A DNA stretch of 64,000 nt from RPQJ01 sp963777725 (GTDB taxonomy: Bacteria > Pseudomonadota > Gammaproteobacteria > Steroidobacterales > Steroidobacteraceae), in NCBI GenBank assembly GCA_963777725.1, contig CAVZRR010000011.1:1-64000 (forward strand), read 5' to 3'. The notes under the pieces were generated by a model that saw only the letters and a list, made by a program, of their open reading frames with translations, made no database searches and was not told the DNA's origin. Within the stretch, counting starts at the first letter, position 1; every line of letters begins with the position of its first letter. The position numbers and the translations under genes are program-made. This document shows, piece by piece, positions 37,257 through 46,114 of the stretch.

Positions 37257-39351
37257 TCAGCGCTTGCTGCCGCGCCCGCCTGCGGGCACGTTGGCCCGCA
37301 ACTCGTCGAGCCAGACCGTCGCCGGTGAATCGCTCGGCGCGCGCCAGTCGCTGCGCGGCGACAGCGATCCGCCCGAGCCCACCTTCGGCCCGTTCGGCAT
37401 CGCCGAGCGCTTGAACTGGCTGCCCTGGAAGAAGCGCTGCAGGAACACCTCGAGCCAGCGCCGGATCGTCGCGAGGTCGTAGTCGCGCCGCTCGTTCTCC
37501 GGCACCGTGTCGGGCCAGGCGCCGGCCGTTGCGATCACTCCACGCCGCATGCGCGAGGAACGCGACCTTGCTCGGCCGGTAACCGAAGCGGCTCAGGTAA
37601 TACAGGTTGAAATCCTGCAGTTCGTACGGACCGACGACGGCCTCGGACGTCTGCTCGGGCTCCTCGCCGGAGCCGGGCACGAGCTCGGGCGAGATGCGCG
37701 TGGTCACGATCCGCTCGAGCACCTCGAGCGTCGCAGCCTCGAACTGGCGAGTGCGCACCAGCCAGCGGATCAGGTGCTGGATCAGCGTCTTCGGCACCGA
37801 GGCGTTCACGTTGTAGTGCGACATGTGGTCGCCGACGCCGTAGGTCGTGAAACCGAGCGCGAGCTCCGAGAGGTCGCCCGTGCCCAGCACGAGGCCGCCG
37901 TGCAGGTTGGCGAGCCGGAACAGGTGCGAGGTGCGTTCGCCCGCCTGCACGTTCTCGTAGGTCACGTCGTGGACGGGCTTCCCCGTGGCGGCCGGGTGGC
38001 CGATGCGCTCCAGCATCAGTCCCGACGCCGCGCGGATGTCGATCTCGGCGGCCGAGATCTTCAAGGCCTTCATCAAGGCGTGCGCACTGTCGAACGTGTG
38101 CCGGCTCGTGCCGAATCCGGGCAGCGTGTAGCCGAGGATGTTCCTGCGCGGCAGCCCGAGCCGGTCGAACGCGCGCACCGCCACCAGCGCGGCCTGCGTC
38201 GAATCGAGTCCGCCGGAGATGCCGATGACGACTTTCGTCAGCCCGGTTGCGATGAGGCGCTTCATCAGCCCCTGGACCTGGATGTCATAGACCTCGGCGC
38301 AGCGCTCGTCGCGGCGGGACGGATCTGCAGGAACGTACGGGAAGCGCTCGACGCGCCGGCGCAGCGGGATGCGCCCGCCGGGCACGCCGACGGCGAATTC
38401 GATGCGGCGAAACTCGCGCAGCCGGACGGCGTGGGCCTGCGCGTTGTCGCCGAAGCTCGTCAGCCGTGCGCGCTCCTGGCGCAGGTGATCGAGGTCGAGG
38501 TCCGCCGTGACCAGCCCGGGCTCGAGCGGAAAGCGCGTCGACTCCGCGAGCTTCTCGCCGTTCTCGTAGATCAGTGCATGGCCGTCCCAGGCCAGGTCCG
38601 TCGTCGATTCGCCCGGCCCGGCAGCCGAGTAGAGGCTGGCCGCGACGCATTTCGCGGACTGCGACGCGCAGAGCAGGCGGCGGTAGTCCGCCTTGCCCAC
38701 GGTGATGTCGCTCGCCGAGAGGTTCGCGAGCACCGTGGCGCCGGCGAGCGCGGCGAGCGTGCTCGGCGGCAGCGGCACCCAGCCGTCCTCGCAGACTTCG
38801 AGGTGCAGCACGAAGCCGGGCAGGTCGCGGGTCTCGAACAGCAGCCCGGCGCCGAACGGCACTTCCTGGCCCAGCAGTCGCAGGGAACCCGAGATCGCCT
38901 GCGCGGCCGGCGCGAAATGGCGCTTCTCGTAGAACTCGCGATAGTTCGGCAGGTAACTCTTCGGCACGGCACCGAGGATCCGGCCGCGGTGCACCAGCAC
39001 GCCGCAGTTGAAGAGACGGTCGTCGGCGCGGAGCGGCAGGCCCACGGCCAGCGCCAGCGGCAGCTCGCGGCTCGCCGCGACCAGCGTCTGCAGCGCAGCG
39101 AGGGAAGCGTCGAGTAGCGCGTCCTGCTGGAACAGGTCCTCGTTCGAGTACGCGGACAGGCCGAGTTCTGGAAAAACCGCGAGGACGGCGTGCTGATCGG
39201 CGGCGCGGCCCGCCAGCTCGAGCGTGCCGGCGACGTTGATGGCCGGGGAGGCAACCTCCACGCGCGGCGTGGCGACGGCCACTCGCGCGAACCCGTGCCG
39301 GTAGATCGATTCGAACGGCGGTTGGCGTGCCGGGCGGCGGGAACTGGCCAT
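37257..39351 (-). CDS. nadE: Glutamine-dependent NAD+ synthetase, one frame break
   Basis: About 697 residues after repair. Converts nicotinate adenine dinucleotide to NAD+ with glutamine as nitrogen donor. The N-terminal nitrilase domain shows ELGLSAYSNEDLFQQ, the lysine in PKSYLPNYREFYEKR and the catalytic cysteine in LEVCEDGWVPLPPS. The C-terminal synthetase domain has the P-loop SGGLDSTQAALVAV. The frame breaks near 37522-37527: removing one C joins HAAWSDRNGG to AWPDTVPENERRDYDLATIR and leads into SQFKRSAMPNGPKVGSGGS, the family C-terminus. Convergent with the radical SAM gene. Confidence 0.92.
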
Positions 39352-39497
39352 GCGGGACCTTGCGCGATGTGGACTGCGTCAGTTTCGGCTCCCGGGAGCG
39401 GCCCGGCAAGGTCTGGCCGCCCCTGGGTTGAGAACCGTGTCACGCCCCCGGTGCGACGAACGGCGGTAGCCTCGGCTCAATCTGGGCGAGGTGTCCG

Positions 39498-39854
39498 ATG
39501 GCGAGCGATCTGTTGAACCGGGCCAGGTCACTGTTCGGGCGCACCGAGCCTGAGCCGGCCCCGGTCGCGCCGAAGAAAGCGGTGCAGCACTTCCATGCCG
39601 TGACCATCGCGGCCGGGCCGCGCGCCTGCGCGGCTGCACGTCAACTGCAGGATCGGCGCTTCCTGTCGCGCGACGCGCCGCCATTGCCGCTCAAGGACTG
39701 TTCGTGCTCGAACTGCGAGTGCCGCTACGAGCACTACGACGACCGGCGCCAGTTGGGCCGCCGCGCGCGCGACCTCGGCGTTTCGATCGACGGATACACC
39801 GAGGACGAGAAGCGTGGCGGCGCCAAGCGCGGTCGCCGCAAGTCCGACAAATAA
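39498..39854 (+). CDS. Small conserved hypothetical protein with CxCxxCxC motif
   Basis: 118 residues. The conserved core is PLPLKDCSCSNCECRYEHYD, four cysteines in eight residues that could bind a metal or an iron-sulphur cluster, followed by a basic C-terminus (KRGGAKRGRRKSDK). Similar small proteins occur in other proteobacteria without a known role. It lies between divergent nadE and the convergent MBL gene. Confidence 0.65.
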   Translation: MASDLLNRARSLFGRTEPEPAPVAPKKAVQHFHAVTIAAGPRACAAARQLQDRRFLSRDAPPLPLKDCSCSNCECRYEHYDDRRQLGRRARDLGVSIDGYTEDEKRGGAKRGRRKSDK

Positions 39855-39855
39855 C

Positions 39856-40491
39856 TTACATCTTGACGAACGGGTTGCTGCGCCGTTCCTCGCCGAACGT
39901 CGACATCGGCCCGTGCCCGGGCACGAAGCGCACGTCGTCGCCGAGCGGCAGCAGCTTGCCGCGGATCGCGCCGATCAGCGTGTCGTAATCGCCACCCGGA
40001 AAATCCGTTCGCCCGATCGATCCCGCGAACAGCACGTCACCGACGAACGCGATCCGGTCGGCGCGCGAGAAGAACACGACGTGGCCCGGCGTGTGGCCCG
40101 GGCAGTGCAGCACCTCGAGCTCGACTTCGCCCACCTGCACGCGATCGCCATCGTCGAGCCAGCGGTCGGGCGTGAACGCCTCGCTCGGCGGGAAGCCGAA
40201 CATCCGCGATTGCTCGGGCAGCCCGTCGATCCAGAACTGGTCGCCGCGATGCGGACCCTCGATCGGCAGCTTCAGGCTGCGTGCCAGCTCGGCCGTGCCA
40301 CCCGCGTGATCGATGTGCGCGTGCGTGAGCAGGATCTTCGCGAGGCGCAGGTTCTCGTCGCGAACCGCCGCGAGGATCTGCTCGAGGTCGCCGCCCGGGT
40401 CGATCACCGCGCCGGTCCCGGTCCGGTCGCACCAGATGATCGAGCAGTTCTGGGCGAACGGCGTCACCGGCAGGATCGAGGCGCGCAGCAA
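39856..40491 (-). CDS. MBL-fold hydrolase (glyoxalase II-like, YcbL type)
   Basis: 211 residues. Zinc site complete: THAHIDHAGGTAE (HxHxDH), CPGHTPGHVVFF, GDVLFAGSIGRTDFPGG, and FVPGHGPMSTFGEE. The short form without the C-terminal helical domain of GloB matches YcbL-type type-II glyoxalases. It probably hydrolyses S-lactoylglutathione or a related thioester. The stop of this gene and the 118-residue gene are one base apart (convergent), and the DUF502 gene is two bases upstream on the same strand. Confidence 0.88.
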   Translation of the reverse strand: MLRASILPVTPFAQNCSIIWCDRTGTGAVIDPGGDLEQILAAVRDENLRLAKILLTHAHIDHAGGTAELARSLKLPIEGPHRGDQFWIDGLPEQSRMFGFPPSEAFTPDRWLDDGDRVQVGEVELEVLHCPGHTPGHVVFFSRADRIAFVGDVLFAGSIGRTDFPGGDYDTLIGAIRGKLLPLGDDVRFVPGHGPMSTFGEERRSNPFVKM

Positions 40492-40492
40492 G

Positions 40493-41107
40493 TCAGCCCT
40501 CCGCTCGCGGCGCGATCCCCGGCGGGTGCGCGCCCTGCACGCCGCCCATCAGCGCGAGGCGCATGCCGGCCTCGATCGACAGCGAGGTCGGCTCGAGCAG
40601 CTCGCGCGGCAGGAACACCGTGTAGCCGCCGACCATGTAGCTCATCGGCAGGTACACCGCGACGGCGTCGGCGGTCGCCCCCTCGAGGCCAACCGCCGCG
40701 CCCGACTCGGCCGTCACGAAACCGATGATCTTCCCCGACCCGAATGGCACGAGTACCACGCGCTTCAGGTCGCTGTCGTGGCCGGAGGACGGGAAGAAGC
40801 GCATGAAGTCGCGGATCGCGACGTAGATCGTCTTCACGACCGGGATGCGACCGAACAGGCCGTCGCTGAAGCGCAGCGCGCTGCGCACGGCGTAGGCGTT
40901 GACCGCAAGGCCTGCGACGTAGAGCGCGACGAGCCCCGCGAGCAGCCCGAGGCCCGGCCAGTAGACGCCCGCCGGCACGATCAGCTTGATGGCCGGGGCG
41001 AACAGCCGCTCGGCGGCCAGCGCCAGCCAGTACACCAGGTAGATCGTGAGGCCGAGCGGCAGCAAGGCCACCAGCCCCTTGAGGATCGTGTTCCAGATCT
41101 TGCGCAT
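40493..41107 (-). CDS. DUF502 family membrane protein
   Basis: 204 residues with two helices near the N-terminus (ILKGLVALLPLGLTIYLVYW and GLLAGLVALYVAGLAV) and the conserved RIPVVKTIYVAIRDFMRFF followed by VVLVPFGSGKIIGFVTAESG. Family function unknown. It starts at 41107 and is divergent from dacB; the MBL gene follows closely, so the two form one transcript. Confidence 0.85.
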   Translation of the reverse strand: MRKIWNTILKGLVALLPLGLTIYLVYWLALAAERLFAPAIKLIVPAGVYWPGLGLLAGLVALYVAGLAVNAYAVRSALRFSDGLFGRIPVVKTIYVAIRDFMRFFPSSGHDSDLKRVVLVPFGSGKIIGFVTAESGAAVGLEGATADAVAVYLPMSYMVGGYTVFLPRELLEPTSLSIEAGMRLALMGGVQGAHPPGIAPRAEG

Positions 41108-41201
41108 GAGGAATTCCGCCGCGGCCGCAGAGTATGCAGAGGCGGGCGTCACCACGCCACCGCGATCACGTATCATCCGCGGATTCCCCGGACTCCACGC
41201 G

Positions 41202-42638
41202 ATGCATCTGCGAACTCGACTCTTCGCCAGCCTGTTGCTGTTCCTCGCCGTGCCCGCGGCGCTGCCCGCGGCCGATCGTACCTTCCTGCCGCTCGAGGTG
41301 GAGAGGGTGCTCGCGCAGCGGCGCATCCCCGGTACCAGCCTGAGCGTCTTCGTGCGCGAGATCGGTCGCGACGAGCCGCTGGTGAGCTACAACGCCGGCG
41401 TGCCGCGCAACCCGGCGTCGACGATGAAGGTCGTGACGACGTTCGCCGCGCTCGAGTTGCTCGGGCCGGCATACACCTGGCGCACGCGCGCCTACGCGGC
41501 CGGGCCCGTGCGCGACCAGGTGCTCGACGGCCACCTCGTGCTCGAGGGGGGCGGCGACCCGTTCATGAGTGCAGATCGCTGGTGGGGCTTCGTCAACGGC
41601 CTGCGCCAGATGGGTATCGAGCGCATCGCCGGCGACGTCGTCATCGACAACACGCTGTTCTCCGCGCAGGGTGACGATCGCGCCGCGTTCGACAATCGTC
41701 CTTACCGCACCTACAACGTGCTGCCGGATGCGCTGATGGTCAACTTCCAGACCGTCAACGTCTCCGTCGTGCCCGACGCCGCGGCGGGCGCGGTGCGCGC
41801 GCGGATCAACCCCTGGCCGGCCAATCTCACGGTCGAGAACTCCGTGCAGCTCGAGCGGGGGCCGTGCCGGCGCGGTGCCGGTGGCGTCGTCGTCGCGATG
41901 CCCGAGGGTCACGCGGGAAACGTCTTGAGCGTGAGCGGACGTTACGCGTCGGGCTGCGGACCGACGTCGGTCACCCGCGCGGTGATGCGGGCGCCGGACT
42001 TCGCCTTCGGCACGTTCAAGACCTTCTGGCAGCAGTCGGGCGGCACGCTGAACGGCGGCCTGCGCCTGGGGCCCGTGCCGGCGGATGCGAAACTGCTCTA
42101 CACGCACGAGTCGTTGACGCTGTCGGAGGTGATCCGCCTCGTCAACAAGTTCTCGAGCAACGTGATGGCGCGGCACCTGCTGCTCACGCTCGCGGCGGAG
42201 AAATCCGGGCGCCCGGCCACGGCGGCCGCGGGCGAGCGCGTGATCGCGGAGTTCCTCGCCTCGCGCGGCATCGTGATTCCCGATCTCGTGATCGAGAACG
42301 GCGCCGGCCTGTCCCGCGACGAGCGCATCACCGCGCAGGGGCTGGCCGACGTGCTGCGCGAAGCCTGGCGCAGCCCCTTCATGCCGGAGTTCGCGGCGTC
42401 GTTGCCGCTCTCCGCGATCGACGGCACGCTGCGCCGCCGCTTCCGCTCCCCGGACATGGAGGGCCGCCTGCGCATGAAGACGGGCAGCCTGCAGGACGTG
42501 AGCGCGCTCGCCGGCTACGTGAACGCGGCGTCCGGCCGCAGCTACGTGACCGTGATCATGCTGAACCACCCGGGCGCCGATTCGGGCGCCGGCGAGGCCG
42601 TGCAGGCGGCGCTCGTGAACTGGGTGTTCGGACGCTAG
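41202..42638 (+). CDS. dacB: D-alanyl-D-alanine carboxypeptidase/endopeptidase (PBP4 type)
   Basis: 478 residues with a signal peptide (LFASLLLFLAVPAALPAA). All three penicillin-binding motifs are in place: SxxK in NPASTMKVVTTF, SxN in NKFSSNVMARH, and KTG in LRMKTGSLQDVS. Length and the insert between the first two motifs fit the class C PBP4 (E. coli DacB 477). It trims or opens peptidoglycan cross-links in the periplasm. A TATCAT at 41171 could be its -10. The 3' end overlaps convergent cpdA by 4 bases. Confidence 0.92.
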   Translation: MHLRTRLFASLLLFLAVPAALPAADRTFLPLEVERVLAQRRIPGTSLSVFVREIGRDEPLVSYNAGVPRNPASTMKVVTTFAALELLGPAYTWRTRAYAAGPVRDQVLDGHLVLEGGGDPFMSADRWWGFVNGLRQMGIERIAGDVVIDNTLFSAQGDDRAAFDNRPYRTYNVLPDALMVNFQTVNVSVVPDAAAGAVRARINPWPANLTVENSVQLERGPCRRGAGGVVVAMPEGHAGNVLSVSGRYASGCGPTSVTRAVMRAPDFAFGTFKTFWQQSGGTLNGGLRLGPVPADAKLLYTHESLTLSEVIRLVNKFSSNVMARHLLLTLAAEKSGRPATAAAGERVIAEFLASRGIVIPDLVIENGAGLSRDERITAQGLADVLREAWRSPFMPEFAASLPLSAIDGTLRRRFRSPDMEGRLRMKTGSLQDVSALAGYVNAASGRSYVTVIMLNHPGADSGAGEAVQAALVNWVFGR

Positions 42639-43431
42639 CGGCGCGTCTCGTCCTCGGCCCGCGGTTCGCCGACCAGGGCGGGCAGCCATTCGACCTGCGG
42701 TCTCGAGCGTGCCGTCCTCGAACAGGCTGAGCCAGCGGTAACCCGGCGGCCGGCGGTCCATGACGCAGCCTGGCGTGCGGGGAGCGAACTGGGCGCAGGT
42801 GGACGGCGTCGCGAGCAGCCGCAACGCGCCGCGCTGGCGCATCGAACTCCTGGTGCACGTGGCCGGCCAGCACCGCGCGCACCTGGGGGTGACGGTCGAT
42901 CACGGCCAGCAGCTCCGGGCCGTTCTGCAGCCCGACCGCATCGAGCCAGGCGCTGCCGACCGGCACCGGCAGGTGGTGCAGGCAGACCAGCACGGGCACG
43001 TCCGCGAGTGCGCGCAGGTCCGCGTCGAGACGCGCGAGTTCCTGCGGCGCGACCCGGCCCGACGCGTCTCCGTCGATGTGCGTGTCGAGCAGCACGACGC
43101 CCCAGCCGCCGAGCCGCGCGCGCCCGCAATACTGGAACCCGCGATCGTCGAGCATCGCAGCCATCAGCGCCGGGTCGTCGTGGTTTCCCGGCAAACAGAA
43201 GACCGGGGCGTCGCAAACGGCGAGCGCGCGGCGGAAGTTGGCATACGCGGCTGCGCTGAAGTCGTCGCCGATGTCCCCCGTCACGACGACCGCGTCGGGG
43301 CGCCGGCCTGCGCCAAGCGCGGCCTCCAGCACGAGGCGCAACGACACGGCCGTGTTCAGGCCGTACAACTCGCGCGTCGCGTCGCCGAACAGGTGCGGGT
43401 CGCTGACCTGGAGCAATTGGAAGGCCGGCAT
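42635..43431 (-). CDS. cpdA: 3',5'-cyclic-AMP phosphodiesterase (CpdA-like), two frame breaks
   Basis: About 264 residues after repair. Class III metallophosphodiesterase: VSDPHLFGD, GDIGDDFS, PGNHDDPALM, CLHHLPVPVGSAWLD and AGHVHQEFD, the full dimetal set, in a CpdA-type order. Two breaks lie near 42838-42843 and 42697-42702. Removing one C at each gives DAQRGALRLLATPS, then PPGYRWLSLFEDGTLETQ continuing VEWLPALVGEP to the stop at 42635. It degrades cAMP in the family; alternatively a related nucleotide. Confidence 0.85.
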
Positions 43432-43464
43432 TGCGCCCCTGTGATCCGAGCGAGGAGGTGGCGG

Positions 43465-44714
43465 CTATGCGGCGTCGAACGACTGGCCGTCGCGGCGGTT
43501 GAGCAGTTGCGTGACCGCAAACACTTCGCCTGACCGGTCGTGCAGCGGCAGGCACAGCACCGAGCGCGTGCGGAACCCGGTGCGCAGGTCCACGTCGCGA
43601 TTGAAGCGCGGGTCCTGGTAGGCATCGGCCACCCGCACCGGCTGGCCCGAGGTCGCGGCCGCGCCCGCGATGCCGCTGCCGAGCGGAATGCGCACGCTGT
43701 CGCCTTTCTCGACGTCCTGCGCCACGCGCAGCACCAGCTCGCCGCGACGACGATCCACGAGGAACAGTGACGCCGCTCGGCGTCGAGCAACTCGCTGACG
43801 CGGCGCGTGAAGACCCGCAGCGCCTGCTCGAGCAGGCTCTGGTAGGCCTGGTCGCGCGCGAGCGCGGTGGCCTCGAGGAAGCGCTGCGACTGCTGCGTCA
43901 GGTCCGCGAGCGTGCGGCGGAACGCCGGCTCGTCCATCTCCGCGACCAGCTGCTCGAGCGGCTGCTTGCTCGTGCTGTCCGCCAGCAGGTTCATCATGTG
44001 CTGCGTGTTGGCGATCACGGCGTCGGTGAACGTCGAGATGCGGCCGTCCTCGAGGTGCAGGATGCGATCCGCGACGTCGAGGATGCGGTTGTCGTGGGTG
44101 ACGAGCAGGATCGTCGCCCCCTGTTCCTTCGCCAGCGCCTGCATCCGATCGACGACCTCGCGGCCCGAGACTGCGGTCGAGCGAGGCGGTGGGCTCGTCG
44201 GCGAGCACGATGGCCGGATCGCCCACGAGCGCCCGCGCGATCGCGACGCGCTGCCGCTGGCCGCCCGAGAGTTCGTGCGGCGCGCTTGTCGACGTGCGCG
44301 CCGAGGCCGACGGCCTCGAGCATCGAGCGCGCGCGGCGCCGCAGCTCGCCGCGCGGGAAGCGGCCGGTCGGCCCGGAGCCCGAGCTCGACGTTCTCGGTC
44401 GCCGTGAGCGCGGCGAGCAGGTTGTGCTGCTGGAAGATGAAGCCGATGCGGCGGCGCACGCGCTCGAGCGTGCCCGCGTCGGCGCCGTTCAGCTCCTGGC
44501 CGAGCACGCGCACGCTGCCCGACTGCGCGGCGCGCAACGCGCCGATCAGCGTCAGCAGCGTCGTCTTGCCCGAGCCCGACGGCCCCGTGACGATGATGAT
44601 CTCGCCGGCCGGGATCGTGGCCGACGACGTCGAACAGGATCTGGCGGCGCAGCGCGCCCTTGCCGTAGTGGTGGCTCGAGTCGCTCGACGACGACGGGCT
44701 GCGCGGTAGCTCAT
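43465..44714 (-). CDS. DevA-type ABC ATPase fused to a GAF domain, about six frame breaks
   Basis: About 415 residues after repair. N-terminal ABC ATPase of the DevA/LolD-like group: Walker A in TGPSGSGKTTLLTLIG, Q-loop FIFQQHNLLAALTATEN, signature ELSGGQRQRVAIARAL, Walker B IVLADEPTASLD, switch histidine LLVTHDNRILD. A helical linker (QSLLEQALRVFTRRVSELL) leads into a C-terminal GAF domain (ASLFLVDRRRGELVLRVAQD, VCLPLHDRSGEVFAVTQLLN in part). Frame breaks lie near 44705, 44623, 44363, 44281, 44178 and 43777. Four are mended by removing, two by adding a base. An ABC ATPase carrying a GAF sensor is unusual and suggests ligand-gated export. ATG overlaps the devC stop. Confidence 0.7.
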
Positions 44715-45884
44715 CCGAACACCTCGGCCGGGTCGAGCTTGCGCACCTTGCGCAAGGCGAGGAACCCCGACAGCGCGCAGACCGCCAGCATGATGCCGAA
44801 CACGACGCAGCGAGCGGTCGACGCGTCATGTGCAGCGGCAGTCGCGTGGCGCCGGCCGCGACGCGGTACAGGTAGGCCGACGCCGCGGCGCCGGGCACGA
44901 AACCCAGCACCGCCAGGATCGCGGCCTGCTGCAGCACGATGCCGGACACGAAGCCGTTGCGCGTAGCCGATCGCGCGCAGCGTCGCGTACTCGTTGAGGT
45001 GCTCCGAGACGTCGGCGAACAGGATCTGGTAGACGATGATCGCGCCCGACGACGAGGCCCATGATCGCGCCGAACGCGAACACGAACCCGATCGGCGTCG
45101 CGCCGTTCCAGTACGCGCGCTCGCGGTCGATGAAGTCCTGCTTGGTGAGCACCAGCACGTCCTTCGGCAGCAGCTCGCGCAGCTCGTCGCGCGCCGCGAC
45201 CGGGTCGGCGCCGTCCCGCAGCCGGATCAGGCCGAGCTGGATTTCCTCGCGCGGACGATCGGGAAACAGCCGCAGCCAGTTGTCGATGCTGGTGATCACC
45301 GTGCCGTCGATGCCGAACGACGGGCCGATCTCGACCAGCCCCACGACCTTCACCGTGCGGTTGTTGACCTCGGTGGTGATCGGACCGTCCGCGTCGAAGC
45401 GCGCGCGGACGTCGCCGAACTCGGGGCGCGATGCGGCGTCGAACAGCACGACGTCCTGCTGGCGCAGCAGCTCGCGCCCTGCGGAGAAGCCCAGGCGTGT
45501 CGAACTGGTCGTGCTCGGGGTTGAGGCCGATCGACTGGATGCTGCGGCGGTCCGTGCCCCAGGGGTTCTTCCAGGTCGCGGGGAAGATGTAGACCGGGCG
45601 AGACGTCCGCGACCGCGTCGGCGCCGAGCGCCTGGTAGAGCCGGCGGATCGAGAACGCCGCAGGACGCACGATGAACACGCTGTCCGGGCTGAACAGCGC
45701 GATGTCGTACTCGAAGCGCTCGTGGAAGCGCAGCGTGCTCTCGAACAGCGCGGAGCGGAAGCCGAGCTGCATCATGATCAGCAGCACCGCGAACGAGATG
45801 CCGGCGACGGCGACCAGCAGGCGCAGCGGCCGGTGCCGCAGCTGCTTCCAGCCGAGCGGGGCGCTGAGCCAGGCCAGGCGCCAT
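44711..45884 (-). CDS. DevC-type ABC transporter permease, about six frame breaks
   Basis: About 389 residues after repair, MacB/FtsX-type permease: an N-terminal helix (RLLVAVAGISFAVLLIMMQL), a periplasmic domain, and three C-terminal helices. Recognisable blocks are PVYIFPATWKNPWGTDRRSI, LGFSAGRELLRQQDVVLFDA, GPSFGIDGTVITSIDNWLRL and the late AIIVYQILFADVSEHLNEYA. All match the DevC family of heterocyst-glycolipid-type exporters. Breaks lie near 45880, 45598, 45495, 45048, 44960 and 44820. The order devB-devC-devA is kept, but devB is only a stub. ATG at 45884 gives MALAWLSAPLGWKQL after repair. Confidence 0.7.
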
Positions 45885-45890
45885 GCCGAC

Positions 45891-46021
45891 TCAACGCCGA
45901 ATCTCGATTTCGACCTGCAGCAGGCTGAGCGAGGCCGCGGCGCGGAGTCGTCGAGCTTGATCTCGACTTCGATGATGCGCGCGTCCTTGCGGGGTATGGG
46001 TTCCAGGAACGGAACCGCCAC
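45891..46021 (-). pseudogene. 3' remnant of a DevB/HlyD-type membrane fusion protein gene
   Basis: About 43 codons, ending in a sequence typical of the DevB C-terminus: IPRKDARIIEVEIKLDDSA, then (after adding one base near 45940) AASLSLLQVEIEIRR and a stop seven bases before devC. An in-frame TGA sits directly upstream of codon one. Beyond it comes the promoter region of the divergent TIR gene, with no adaptor coding. The first 300 or so codons of devB are therefore missing, not just frame-shifted. Confidence 0.6.
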
Positions 46022-46114
46022 TCACCTTAAGGGACAACGCGGGCGTTTGTCACGGATGGCTGGCGCATCCACTATGATCCGGCCCCAATCACCTCTCGCG
46101 GCACAGGCCATCAC

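Noticed and set aside
46047..46078. TTGTCA and TATGAT as the promoter of the TIR gene
   Set aside because: The spacer is 20 bases, too long for a confident sigma-70 call.
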